DNA of 64,000 nt, from the NCBI RefSeq assembly GCF_007830455.1, contig NZ_VLLB01000002.1, positions 62,001 through 126,000 on the forward strand. The letters are read 5' to 3'. The translations under genes and the position numbers were made by a program. Source of the stretch: Pseudoduganella lurida (GTDB lineage: Bacteria; Pseudomonadota; Gammaproteobacteria; Burkholderiales; Burkholderiaceae_D). The notes beneath the pieces were generated by a model. The model was not told the origin of the DNA, did no database searches, and saw only the letters and a program-made list of their open reading frames with translations. The first letter of the stretch is position 1. Every line of letters begins with the position of its first letter. Shown one piece after another: positions 1 through 7,958 of this stretch.

Positions 1-554
1 GCACCGTCGCTGCCCGTGACGGGAAACGCCACGTCGACGAAACGCGCCGGCGCGCCCTCCTCCTTCGGCAGCAACGCCGCCAGCAGCTTGGCATCGTGCA
101 CGTCATGCACATGCTGGCCGGCCGGCGCGCCGCTGAACCACGGGCGCTTCGATACGTCGGCTCCCTCCAGCAGGCCGCCGGTGGCGGCGATGACCTTGCC
201 GTCCGTCCCGGCCAGGCCGATCCAGGCATACAGCGGATAGTTTTCCTGCAGGCGTTCGATGATGCGGCGGCGCTCGGCCGGCGTGATGCCGGGCGCGGTG
301 AAGTCGCGGCGCGCGGCCAGCAGCTGCACTTCGCGGTAGCGTTCGTACATCGTGGCGTCGAGCTGCTGCGCCGCGTAGCGGGCGCGCTCGGACAGGCCGG
401 TGCCGATCGTGCGTTTCAGCTCGCCGGTGGCGAGATAGCCGAGCAGCAGCACCAGGGCAGCCGTGAGCAGCAGCGCGGACAGCGACAGCCAGGCGGCAAT
501 GAAGGTGCCGAGACGGCGGCGGGGCAGCGGATGCGGAGCCGGATGCGGCATCAT
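1..554 (-). CDS. Membrane sensor protein, N-terminal part (Cache-type periplasmic domain)
   Basis: Partial gene whose 3' end runs off the left edge of the window. Two adjacent ATG codons (554 and 551) open a reading frame that begins with a short arginine-rich cytoplasmic tail, a hydrophobic segment at about residues 17-42, and then an extracytoplasmic region with features of a double-Cache sensor (TMYERYREVQLLAARRDF, later YPLYAWIGLAGTDGKVIAATG). In this family such an N-terminus is followed by a second membrane segment and an output module, usually a histidine kinase or a diguanylate cyclase; the output lies outside the window and cannot be named. No clear Shine-Dalgarno sequence decides between the two starts. 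Confidence 0.75.
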   Translation of the reverse strand, partial: MMPHPAPHPLPRRRLGTFIAAWLSLSALLLTAALVLLLGYLATGELKRTIGTGLSERARYAAQQLDATMYERYREVQLLAARRDFTAPGITPAERRRIIERLQENYPLYAWIGLAGTDGKVIAATGGLLEGADVSKRPWFSGAPAGQHVHDVHDAKLLAALLPKEEGAPARFVDVAFPVTGSDG

Positions 555-758
555 TGCGCACCTGCGTTGCATCGGGATGGGTGCGGGGTTCTGTGAACCG
601 CCGCCGGCGAGACGGACATCGGCATTTCCTGACCAGACTGGAGTAGTGCAGGAACCGGGGGCGGGGGTTCGCAAGGAAGAACGTGGCGGACGCGGGTAAG
701 CAGCATCGGCGACCGCCAGTTTACCTCAGGAACTGAAACAAATTGCGGCTGGCGCGTC

Positions 759-784
759 GTGACGTTGCTGTGCTGCAACGTCAC
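759..784. terminator. 10-bp perfect inverted repeat, candidate terminator
   Basis: GTGACGTTGC and its exact reverse complement GCAACGTCAC flank a 6-base loop, 12 bases past the stop of the small XRE-like gene on the minus strand. There is no T-run after it, so a factor-independent terminator is possible but not certain; it could also be a protein-binding palindrome. Confidence 0.45.
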
Positions 785-795
785 GAACCAGAAAG

Positions 796-1104
796 TCATG
801 CCGCGTGCAGGCTCATGTCCGGCAGGTCGTTCTGCGAGAACGCCACGCGGAACTTGCCGCGGCGGTCGCCCATCAGCAGGCGCAGGTCGCCGATGGTGAT
901 GTCCGAGACTTCATGCATGCGGATCAGCAGCGAGGCGCCGATGGCCAGGCGGTAGTGGCGGATCTTGCTGATCACGGGGGGCGCCACTTCCAGCAGGCGC
1001 GCCAGCGCGGCATCGTTCTTCAGGTCGAGACGGTCGATCAGGTGGTCCAGCAGGCGGTTCGGATCGTAGTTCAGCAGGCCATCGTGGGAATGTAGGGTCG
1101 TCAT
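796..1104 (-). CDS. Small XRE-like helix-turn-helix protein (paralogue 1)
   Basis: A 102-residue basic protein. The central part (NDAALARLLEVAPPVIS) has the spacing of a Cro/CI-type helix-turn-helix: a helix, a turn at EVAPP and a recognition helix VISKIRH. It is nearly identical over this core to the protein at 17250-17567, and both end with an arginine-rich DLR-LMGDRR--FR segment. The ATG at 1104 is preceded by GGAG at a 6-base spacing, which favours it over the upstream TTG. DNA binding is inferred from the fold pattern only; target and signal are unknown. It is monocistronic, with its own AT-rich upstream region. Confidence 0.75.
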   Translation of the reverse strand: MTTLHSHDGLLNYDPNRLLDHLIDRLDLKNDAALARLLEVAPPVISKIRHYRLAIGASLLIRMHEVSDITIGDLRLLMGDRRGKFRVAFSQNDLPDMSLHAA

Positions 1105-1433
1105 GGTGTTCTCCAAGGGAAATGCAGTTCACGGAAAAACCGGGCGAGCGCGAGGGACCCAGGGGGTGCGTCGATATCGGAACCGGTGGAAGTGAGATGC
1201 GCCAGGAGTGGCGTCCCCGCGGAGGTGCGGAAGGGAACTCTGTCCGCGCGGCAGGATGTTGGGGGCGGCGGACAATGCATATGTTGCCTCATAAATTCTT
1301 TATAGGCAATAGGTTGCTTCAAGGATTTTTTATCTTCGTGGTACGCAGTGTTGTTTTCAAGCTGTTGCCGGATCGGGACTGAACGCACCGTGTGTCGCGC
1401 GCCAGACGCCTTCACCCGAAACACAAATAGAAG
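1105..1433. other. Non-coding region upstream of the XRE-like gene
   Basis: No convincing gene. The stretch becomes AT-rich at about 1280-1375 and holds an inverted repeat at 1284-1309 (TTGCCTCATAAA, 3-base loop, TTTATAGGCAA, one-base bulge). This is a plausible operator or the promoter region of the minus-strand gene starting at 1104. A minus-strand frame running 1101-1478 has no family features and is not called. Confidence 0.5.
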
Positions 1434-1461
1434 TTGATTGTTGGCAATATTCGTGTATAGT
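1434..1461 (+). promoter_or_regulatory. Sigma-70-like promoter for the mini-SCPU gene
   Basis: TTGATT (1434-1439) and TATAGT (1456-1461) are separated by 16 bases, a fair match to the -35/-10 consensus. Transcription would start near 1468 and leave a leader of about 100 bases before the ATG at 1571. Seen by eye; no transcription data. Confidence 0.5.
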
Positions 1462-1570
1462 ACGAAATCTCGCGCCACCTTCGGCGGTGCGACAGTATGC
1501 TGTCAGCACCCCGCCACCCAATCCCGTGGCGGACCGCCCATGCAGTCACACCAAAACAACGTGTAACGAT

Positions 1571-1825
1571 ATGAAGAAAATCGCTTTCCTGATCCTGGCC
1601 TGTGCCCCCCTGCTCTGCAATGCGGCCGGCAAGTCCGCCAGCGCAACGATGCAGGTGAGCTTCACCGTTACCGAAGCCTGCACCGTGCAGAGCGCCGGCA
1701 AGGGTGCCCAGGTCGAGTGCACCGCCAATACGCCGTTCCAGCTGCAGGCCAGGCCGGCAGCCGCCGCCACCAACCTCTCCACGAACATCAGCGCCGAAGG
1801 CGAACCGACCGTCGTCTACTTCTGA
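1571..1825 (+). CDS. Miniature SCPU/CsuA-B-like secreted protein
   Basis: An 84-residue protein with a clear Sec signal peptide (MKKIAFLILACAPLLCNAA). The mature part starts like a spore-coat-U/CsuA-B pilin domain (MQVSFTVTEACTVQ, then VECTANTPFQLQ) and ends in TVVYF, the same kind of aromatic C-terminal strand seen in the csu-type proteins encoded opposite it (TIYF, TVYF). It is about half the length of a normal SCPU domain: the middle of the fold is missing. It could be a shortened pilin-like subunit, a decoy or capping peptide, or the remnant of an internal deletion. It is convergent with the pilus operon and shares its terminator. The ATG at 1571 is chosen because the signal peptide starts there. 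Confidence 0.7.
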   Translation: MKKIAFLILACAPLLCNAAGKSASATMQVSFTVTEACTVQSAGKGAQVECTANTPFQLQARPAAAATNLSTNISAEGEPTVVYF

Positions 1826-1861
1826 TTTCACCAGCAGTCGCGGCACCAACAACCGCCTGCA

Positions 1862-1904
1862 AAAAAAGCCCGCCCACCGGTCATGCCGGTCGGCGGGCTT
1901 TTTT
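1862..1904. terminator. Bidirectional rho-independent terminator
   Basis: A-run, GC-rich stem with one C-C mismatch, loop TCATG, matching stem, then a T-run of six (the A- and T-runs pair as well). It serves the plus-strand mini-SCPU gene and the minus-strand pilus operon that converge here. Confidence 0.9.
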
Positions 1905-1953
1905 GCGCCGGTGCGGCCGCCGGGACTGGCGGCCACCGCTGCCGGCGGCGGTC

Positions 1954-2964
1954 CTAGAAATAGATCGTGGCCGTGACCGTGTCCTTGTAGCTGCCCGGCG
2001 ACGGCGTGCGCTGTACCGGCACGCGGCCGTACATGCGCAGCGTCTGCATGCCGCCCGAACCGGTGCCGGTCGTCATCGACGTGCCGCCCGTGCCGTCGCC
2101 CCACAGCGGGCCGTCCAGCGTGGACGAGATTTCGTAGGTCACCTTTTCACCGGTCGTGGCATTGCGCATCTGCCGCGCCGCCGGATTGCCGGAAACGATG
2201 CCGCCATTCAGCGCGATCTGGTACGGGTTGTTGGCCGTGCACTGCACCGACAGCGAACCGACGGTGCGCTTGGCGGAGGTCAGCACGCGCGTGTCGGCGG
2301 CGAAGGCCAGCGGGCTGGCGCTGATGTAGCAGTTGTTCGTCACGTTGGCCTTGGCCTTGAACGCGAACGACGTGCTGGCGCCGGTCTTGCAGTCCACCGT
2401 CGGGACCAGGACGCCGTAGAACGCGTACTGCACGGTGCCGAAGCCGGCGAAGTCGGCCACGTACGGCGTATCGGCGCCGCCGATGGTGGGCACGCCGGCC
2501 AGGTCCGCCGCGGAGATGCGCCCGTAGATCGTGAACGTCTGGGTCAGGGAACCGAGGTTGGGCAGGCCGCCGATCGTCGTCACCACCGGCTGGGTCCCGG
2601 CCACGGCGCCGGAGCCCCACACCGAGGTGGCGGCATAGCTGCTGTCGCGGAACAGGTTGTACGGCAGCCGGCCGCTGCCGGCCGCCATGGCGCGCGCCGT
2701 GATGGCCGTGCCGCCGCCGCCCACGCCGGCATTGATGCAGATGCTGGCGTTCGGACTGAGCACGGCGCCGAGCGCGCCCAGCTGCGTCCAGGTGCAGGTG
2801 ACCGTCAGCGTGCCGTTGGCGTAGTAGTCGCCGCCGGCCACCGGGCTGACGGTGCCGAAGTTGACGTCGGTCATGGCGGCGGTGCAGCTGTCGGCGCGCG
2901 CTGCGCCGCAGAACAGCAGCAGCGCCAGCAGGGAGAGGAAGAGATAACGGAATGGGAGTTTCAT
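1954..2964 (-). CDS. Two-domain SCPU protein, CsuE-like pilus tip subunit
   Basis: A 336-residue secreted protein with a signal peptide (hydrophobic core at residues 8-20, cleavage likely after GAARA). Two spore-coat-U/CsuA-B domains follow in tandem, each opening with a Cys-containing strand (DSCTAAMTDVNFGTV; later NNCYISASPLAFA) and each ending in a pilin-like C-terminal strand; the last is TVTATIYF. Two-domain SCPU proteins at the end of csu operons form the adhesive tip of archaic chaperone-usher pili. The start ATG overlaps the usher stop as ATGA, so the two are translationally coupled. It is the last gene of the operon and stops just before the shared terminator. Confidence 0.88.
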   Translation of the reverse strand: MKLPFRYLFLSLLALLLFCGAARADSCTAAMTDVNFGTVSPVAGGDYYANGTLTVTCTWTQLGALGAVLSPNASICINAGVGGGGTAITARAMAAGSGRLPYNLFRDSSYAATSVWGSGAVAGTQPVVTTIGGLPNLGSLTQTFTIYGRISAADLAGVPTIGGADTPYVADFAGFGTVQYAFYGVLVPTVDCKTGASTSFAFKAKANVTNNCYISASPLAFAADTRVLTSAKRTVGSLSVQCTANNPYQIALNGGIVSGNPAARQMRNATTGEKVTYEISSTLDGPLWGDGTGGTSMTTGTGSGGMQTLRMYGRVPVQRTPSPGSYKDTVTATIYF

Positions 2965-5282
2965 GGCGGGTTTCCTGCCGGACGGCACACCAGCGGACCG
3001 ATGGTCGGCAGTGCACCCTGTTCGGGCTTGATCGTGAATCGGACTTCACAGGCGGCGGCGCCGCTGCCCACCTGGAGGCGGTTGTTTTCTTGCAGGTCCT
3101 CGACGAACACCATGCCGTCGTAGCCGACCAGCGTGGTGCGGCCCGATGCGGGATCGTGCACCGGCGTGCCGACCGGCAGCGGCTTGCCGTCGGTGCCGCG
3201 CAGGATGACGGTCGCGGCCACGTATTTCTCGACCGGGAAGCGCACCAGCACGCCGGCAAGCCGCTGCGGCACGGCCGTCAGGCTGGTGCTGGGCACGCGC
3301 ACGTCGACCGGCAGCTCGGTGGTGTCGATCGACAGCTGGTTGTTGGTGAACGGGATCAGGTTCGGCACCAGCAGGTAGCCGCCGCCGTTGGTGCGGCCCA
3401 GCGGGCGGTTTTCATGCACCACCGGCACGTCCGGCAGGCCGGTGGACACCAGCGCGAAGCCGGCACCCACCTGGCGCGCCGGCGCGAACGTGCCGTCCAT
3501 GATGACGAGGGCGCCACTGGCATCGAGCGCCAGTGCGTTCACGTCGCCATTGCGCTGGCCGATCAGCGTGGCCTGGCCGGCGCTGCCCAGGTACTGCACT
3601 TGGGCCTGCGCGTAGCGGTTCTCTTCCACGCCGCCGCCCTGCAGCGCCCAGCCGAAACCGCCGCCATAATCGGCCGACCGCACCAGCGACAGGTTGCGGT
3701 TGCGCAGGCCCTGCTGCCGCCCGGCCGTGGCACTGGCCGAGGTGCGCTCGCCGAACGACATGCTGAGACTGAAGGACAGGCCGCGCGCGGCCGGCTTGTC
3801 CAGGTCCTTGAAGGCGCTGAGGCTGGCATAGGTACCTCGCGGCAGCGCGGCGGACCAGGCCAGTGCGGCAATGCGGCCCGGGTCCTGGCCGGGCACCTGG
3901 TAGGCAACATAGCTGATGCCGGCCGTCTGCCCCAGCGGCAGCGCCAGGTTCAGGCTCACGCGGTCGGTGCGGGTGGCGGGCGGCGTGCCCTCGCCGCTGG
4001 CCAGGTCGGCATAGCGGCGGCTGGCGCGCACGGTCTGCGCATCGACGGAAAAGCGCGACGAAATGTACTGGTAGCCAACGCTGCCCTGCACGCCGCGGCT
4101 GCGCCCGGCGCTGGCCGCCAGGGAACCGTTGACCACGCCGATATTGCCGAGCCGCAGCAGGCTGCCGCCGCCCAGGTTGACGAGGCCGCGGCCCGCTTCG
4201 GCGTGCCCCTCCACCGTCCAGGTATCGGTGATGCCGCGCCGGGCCGACGCGCTGAACGACGGCGTGTGCGCATAGCTGAACGAGCGCAGGCCGTAATCGC
4301 GCCGCAGCACGCCGGCCTCGACGGAGAAATCGGTCAGATCCTTCGCCATCAGGCGGGTGTCGACATACAGCGGCAGGGTGGTGGAGACGGTGCGGCCCAG
4401 CGCGTCGCGCGTGACGATGCTGGCCTGGCCGGCGCCGTTCAGGCCGGCGATCTGGCCGATGGTGAACGGGCCGCTCGGTACCTCCGTCGTCAGCTGCTGC
4501 ATGCCGTTCACATACAGGCTGACGGCGGTGGGCACCACGGCCGTGCCGCTCAGCGCCGCCACCGGATACGTCAGGAGGTCCGGCCGCAGGTCGAAATTCT
4601 TGCGGTACTGGATGCCGCCCATGCGCAGCGAGCGGCTCCACGGCAGCGCATTGCTGACGAAGTCGCCGACCTGCACGGTTTCCAGGTTGACGGGGTCGGA
4701 CCGGGTCCACCAGGAATCCAGGCGGGTATAGGTGCGGCCGACGCCGCGCAGCGTGGCGATGCCGCTGGACGAGAACACGCCGTTGCCATCGAACAGGCGC
4801 AGTTCGTGCATGCCGCTGGTGCGGCCGCCCCGCCCCGCCTGGGCATACAGCTGGTAATTCAGGAGTGCGCCGCGCGAGGCCCCGGCGGCCGTGGCCAGTT
4901 CGCGGATCGGGCGGGCGGCGATCGACGTGGCCGCGCGCAGCTCGGCGGCAACCGTGAGGTCGAGCGTCTGGGCGGCGGGGTCGTAGCGGTGCGCGAGGCC
5001 CCTGGCGGCGGCCAGGTCGAATTCTTCCTGGCCGCCCAGGCCGAACATGGCCGGGTCCAGGTCGACATCGCGCAGGTTCTGCGCGGTGCTGCGCAGGCCG
5101 CGCGGCCCCTGGGTGAAACGCAATACCTTGCCGCTGCTTTCGCCGTTCACTGCCACCTCCAGGTAGAACTCGGTCCCGAGCCCGGGCGCCGGCGCGGCAG
5201 CCGGCACGGCCTGGGCCCACGCTTTCCCGGCGGGCAGCACGGCCATGGCGAGCATCAGGCCGGCCAGCGCGCGGGTGCTCAT
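2961..5282 (-). CDS. csuD: Outer-membrane usher of a Csu-type (archaic) chaperone-usher pilus
   Basis: A 773-residue protein with a signal peptide ending near AWAQA. It has the usher plan: N-terminal periplasmic domain (FYLEVAVNG, with NLRDVDLDP), a beta-barrel with a middle plug (NGMQQLTTEVPSGPFTIGQI is characteristic), and C-terminal domains ending in a Cys pair typical of ushers (AACEVRFTI and GPLVCR). It threads chaperone-subunit complexes through the outer membrane and anchors the fibre. Length agrees with the shorter ushers of the archaic class. It lies 19 bases after the chaperone gene and overlaps the tip gene by 4 bases. Confidence 0.92.
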   Translation of the reverse strand: MSTRALAGLMLAMAVLPAGKAWAQAVPAAAPAPGLGTEFYLEVAVNGESSGKVLRFTQGPRGLRSTAQNLRDVDLDPAMFGLGGQEEFDLAAARGLAHRYDPAAQTLDLTVAAELRAATSIAARPIRELATAAGASRGALLNYQLYAQAGRGGRTSGMHELRLFDGNGVFSSSGIATLRGVGRTYTRLDSWWTRSDPVNLETVQVGDFVSNALPWSRSLRMGGIQYRKNFDLRPDLLTYPVAALSGTAVVPTAVSLYVNGMQQLTTEVPSGPFTIGQIAGLNGAGQASIVTRDALGRTVSTTLPLYVDTRLMAKDLTDFSVEAGVLRRDYGLRSFSYAHTPSFSASARRGITDTWTVEGHAEAGRGLVNLGGGSLLRLGNIGVVNGSLAASAGRSRGVQGSVGYQYISSRFSVDAQTVRASRRYADLASGEGTPPATRTDRVSLNLALPLGQTAGISYVAYQVPGQDPGRIAALAWSAALPRGTYASLSAFKDLDKPAARGLSFSLSMSFGERTSASATAGRQQGLRNRNLSLVRSADYGGGFGWALQGGGVEENRYAQAQVQYLGSAGQATLIGQRNGDVNALALDASGALVIMDGTFAPARQVGAGFALVSTGLPDVPVVHENRPLGRTNGGGYLLVPNLIPFTNNQLSIDTTELPVDVRVPSTSLTAVPQRLAGVLVRFPVEKYVAATVILRGTDGKPLPVGTPVHDPASGRTTLVGYDGMVFVEDLQENNRLQVGSGAAACEVRFTIKPEQGALPTIGPLVCRPAGNPP

Positions 5283-5301
5283 CGGCCTGCCGCGCCGGGC
5301 A

Positions 5302-6033
5302 TTACGGTGTTGCCGCGTCGGCCGTCTCCGGCCGCGCGTTGACGGTGGACTGCACCGTCACCTGCCCTTGTAGTTTGGCATCCTGCGCCAGCGGCAGCTT
5401 CCACACGCGCTGCTGGCCGGGCAGCACATAGCCGAACAGGCCCTTGCTGAGCTCGAAATCCGTGCCGGCCGCATTGCGCAGCGCCGTCGCCCCCAGCTGC
5501 GCATGGATGCGGCCGGTGTTCGACACGCGCATCATCCACGCGCCATTGGCGGTGTTGCCCTGGCGGTACAGTGTCCACGCCAGCACGGGCGCCGCGTCGC
5601 CGCTCGGCGCCACGAACACCGGCACCGAATAGCGCAGGCGGATGTCCACCCCGGACGCTTCGCTGCCGCCGCGGGGAATCTCGTCCACCAGCAGGCGGTA
5701 GCTGCGTTCGACATTGCTCGGCGCGTTCGACTTGAGGATCAGGCGGATCATCTGCGTCGCACGGGGCGCCACTTCGATGATCGGCGGGCTGACGACGACA
5801 TCGGTCGTCTCGACCAGCACGTCCTCGCCGTCGCGCTGGCTCCACGCGTACGCGCGCACCTGGCCGTAAACGGGGGTGTCGCCCTGGTTTTGCAGGGAGA
5901 TCGCGGCCGCGCCCTGCCCCGCCTTGAAGGCGATGGACACGGGCGAGATCTGCAGACTGGCGGCACCCGCCCCGGCGCTGGTCAGTGCGCAGGCAAATGC
6001 ACAAGCTAGGACGACGGGGCGGATGGTTCGCAT
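5302..6033 (-). CDS. csuC: Periplasmic pilus assembly chaperone (Csu type)
   Basis: A 243-residue protein: signal peptide to about residue 24 (GAGAASLQISPV), then a PapD-like two-domain immunoglobulin fold. Recognisable family features are the first-strand pattern LQISPVSIAF, the SPPIIEVAP segment and QMIRLILKS, where the subunit-binding F1-G1 region lies, and YRLLVDEIP. It caps each pilin subunit by donor-strand complementation until the usher exchanges it for the next subunit. The start codon overlaps the stop of the pilin gene as TGATG, indicating coupled translation. Confidence 0.92.
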   Translation of the reverse strand: MRTIRPVVLACAFACALTSAGAGAASLQISPVSIAFKAGQGAAAISLQNQGDTPVYGQVRAYAWSQRDGEDVLVETTDVVVSPPIIEVAPRATQMIRLILKSNAPSNVERSYRLLVDEIPRGGSEASGVDIRLRYSVPVFVAPSGDAAPVLAWTLYRQGNTANGAWMMRVSNTGRIHAQLGATALRNAAGTDFELSKGLFGYVLPGQQRVWKLPLAQDAKLQGQVTVQSTVNARPETADAATP

Positions 6034-6557
6034 CAGAAGTAGACGGTCGCGGTAATGGTCGATTTGTAGGTGTCCGGACGGGGCGAGGCCTGGGCCGGGA
6101 TCTCGCCGTACACGGTCAGCGTCTGCTGCACGCCGGTACCGGTGCCGCCGAGCGTGTCGGTGCCCTGGGTGTTGCCCCACTGGGCGCCGCCGCTGGCCTG
6201 CAGCAGGTTGAACTTGACCGAGGCCGGGCTCGCGCCGGTGCCCGTCAGGTAGCGGTCGGTGCCGGAGGAACCGGTGCCCGTGCCCTGGTCCAGGCCCAGG
6301 TTGAACGGCGTGGTGTTGGTGCAGGTGACGGTGATGTTCGACGTGGCATTCACGGCGGTGGCCAGCACGCCGCGGGCGGCGCCGAAGTTCATGGCGGCTG
6401 CAGAAATCGTGCAGTCGGCAATGATGCCCATCGTCACGTCGAACGTGGCAGGCTTGTTGCCGTTGCTGTAGACAGCGGCCTGGCCAGGGAAGGCTGCCAG
6501 GGTGGTGGCAGCGATGGTTGCGGCGATCAGGGCGCGGCGGGCTTGGACGTTGAACAT
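6033..6557 (-). CDS. Major pilin, SCPU (CsuA/B-like) domain
   Basis: First gene of the pilus operon, 174 residues. It has a signal peptide (RRALIAATIAATTLAAFPGQAA) and one SCPU domain: an opening strand TFDVTMGIIADCTI with a Cys, a second Cys in VTCTNTTPFNLGL, and the ending ITATVYF. The two Cys would form the usual pilin disulfide. It should be the polymerising subunit of the fibre. GGAG six bases or so upstream of ATG 6557 fixes the start over upstream in-frame codons. As the promoter-proximal gene it is expected to be made in excess over chaperone, usher and tip. Confidence 0.9.
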   Translation of the reverse strand: MFNVQARRALIAATIAATTLAAFPGQAAVYSNGNKPATFDVTMGIIADCTISAAAMNFGAARGVLATAVNATSNITVTCTNTTPFNLGLDQGTGTGSSGTDRYLTGTGASPASVKFNLLQASGGAQWGNTQGTDTLGGTGTGVQQTLTVYGEIPAQASPRPDTYKSTITATVYF

Positions 6558-6599
6558 GATTTCTCCAGTCACAGAAAGGTCGGTCGAGGCGGGCAAGTT

Positions 6600-6813
6600 T
6601 TGTTGCCTTGTGCCAATGTGTGAGTGAATTATGTACGATTACTGATTTTACTGATTTTGCCCGAGGCGAAAGTGCTTCTGATCGCGGAGAAATGTGAAAA
6701 AATATTTTCTGCCATGGGCATAATACGCAACAGCGCACTATGAGCACGCTCGATATGACGCCTTTTATTTTTAACAATGCGGGCGATTCCTCCCGCCACC
6801 TGCCTGGAGCACC
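6600..6813. promoter_or_regulatory. Divergent regulatory region between pilin operon and AraC-type response regulator
   Basis: About 210 bases, clearly AT-richer than its flanks. It holds a tandem nonamer ACTGATTTT twice at 6641-6658 and an A/T-rich block near 6696-6710. Promoters for the minus-strand pilus operon and the plus-strand regulator must both lie here; exact -10/-35 boxes could not be fixed with confidence. The tandem nonamer is a candidate activator-binding site. Confidence 0.5.
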
Positions 6814-7608
6814 ATGACGTCTGCCAGCACCCCGCCCACCATCCTTGTCGTGGATGACGCGCGCTTCGAACAGCGCATGCTGGTCGACCTGCTGACCGAC
6901 CACGGCTACGAAGTCGACGTGGCATCGACCGGCACCCAGGGCTACGAACTGGCGCTGGCCACGCGGCCGGACCTGATCCTGATGGATGTGCGCATGCCGG
7001 ACCTGGACGGCATCGCCTGCTGCCGGCTGCTGAAGGCGAATGCCGCAACGCAGGCGATTCCCGTGATCTTCCTGTCCAGCGCCGACACGCCGGCCGAGCG
7101 GGTGACAGGGCTGAGTGCCGGCGGTGTCGATTATGTGGGCAAGCCGTTCACGGGCGAGGAACTGGTGGCGCGCATCCGCATCCACCTGGCCCTGGGCCGG
7201 CCCCGCGCCGCTGCGGAGGTGGCGCCGGCCGAACCGGGCCGTACCGATCCGGACCTGGTGCTGGTGACGGCCGCGCAGCGGGTGATCGCCGACAACCTGG
7301 CGCAGCTGCCCGGCCTGACGGAGATCGCCCGCCGCGTCGGCACCTACCGCGAACGGCTCAACGGGCTGTTCCGGCAGCAGCTGGGCGTGAGCGTCTTCGA
7401 ATATGTGCGCGAGCTCCGCATCAGCCGCGCCGTCGCCCTGCTCAAGGAGACGGCCATGGAGGTGCGCGATATTGCCGAACTGGTCGGTTTCAGCTCGCCG
7501 GGCAATTTTTCCACCGCCTTCCGCGACCGCATGGGCACGACACCCAGCGCGTACCGCGACACCCTGCGCCGCGGTGCGGGCCCTGACGCCGACCAGCCCG
7601 GTACGTAG
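6814..7608 (+). CDS. Response regulator with AraC-type DNA-binding domain
   Basis: 264 residues. Residues 8-122 are a receiver domain with the acidic pair D14-D15, the phospho-acceptor D58 (LILMDVRMPD) and K110 (YVGKPF). After a short linker, residues about 155-255 form an AraC-type double helix-turn-helix (LTEIARRVGTYRERLNGLF; then IAELVGFSSPGNFSTAF). No kinase gene is adjacent. Its divergent position makes regulation of the pilus operon a reasonable inference but nothing in the sequence proves it. The ATG is preceded by GGAG with a 4-base spacing. Confidence 0.88.
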   Translation: MTSASTPPTILVVDDARFEQRMLVDLLTDHGYEVDVASTGTQGYELALATRPDLILMDVRMPDLDGIACCRLLKANAATQAIPVIFLSSADTPAERVTGLSAGGVDYVGKPFTGEELVARIRIHLALGRPRAAAEVAPAEPGRTDPDLVLVTAAQRVIADNLAQLPGLTEIARRVGTYRERLNGLFRQQLGVSVFEYVRELRISRAVALLKETAMEVRDIAELVGFSSPGNFSTAFRDRMGTTPSAYRDTLRRGAGPDADQPGT

Positions 7609-7718
7609 AACGGCCGCGCCGCCGTGGCTGGCCGGCCTCATTGGGGGCGCCCGAATGGGATGTGCTTGACTAGCCGGTTGCAAGCGATCCATGCTGTCAT
7701 GACGACAGCGGAGGAAGC

Positions 7719-7955
7719 ATGGAACAGGATGGTGGCGGCGCCGGCGGGGAACGCCGCACGGATGCCGCACTGGCCGCCTTGATCGACCAGGGAATCGGCT
7801 TCGATGCCGACTGCGGCGCCACGATCGCCTGGGCCTTCCTGGCCCGGCACGGCGTGCCGCCCGCGCTGATCCTGCGGGTGCTGGCGGCGCCGGGGGAAGG
7901 CAGCGCGCCACGCCGCACGCGGGGCGCCACCGCGCCGCCTGCCCCGTTACAATGA
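7719..7955 (+). CDS. Small orphan protein, member of an RVL-motif family (1 of 3)
   Basis: A 78-residue protein with a strong ribosome-binding site (GGAGGAAG) five bases or fewer before ATG 7719. No known domain is recognised. Its centre (AWAFLARHGVPPALILRVL followed by AAP) aligns without gaps to two other tiny proteins in this window, at 17883-18068 and 37667-37885: shared positions are G, A, aromatic, L/M, V/I and R-V-L-x-x-P. The predicted fold is two short helices. It ends 3 bases before the GGDEF gene, so the two are probably co-transcribed. The C-terminal tail is low complexity (Pro, Ala, Arg). Confidence 0.7.
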   Translation: MEQDGGGAGGERRTDAALAALIDQGIGFDADCGATIAWAFLARHGVPPALILRVLAAPGEGSAPRRTRGATAPPAPLQ

Positions 7956-7958
7956 GGC

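Noticed and set aside
1101..1478. 125-codon minus-strand frame
   Set aside because: It covers the promoter region of the XRE-like gene, overlaps its start and shows no protein-like features.
2952..5342. Long open frame on the plus strand across the usher gene
   Set aside because: It is antisense to a clear usher gene, has biased composition typical of high-GC shadow frames and no family features. The same holds for long antisense frames over 17834-21808, 29368-31590, 31681-34992, 34722-37481 and 49266-52967.
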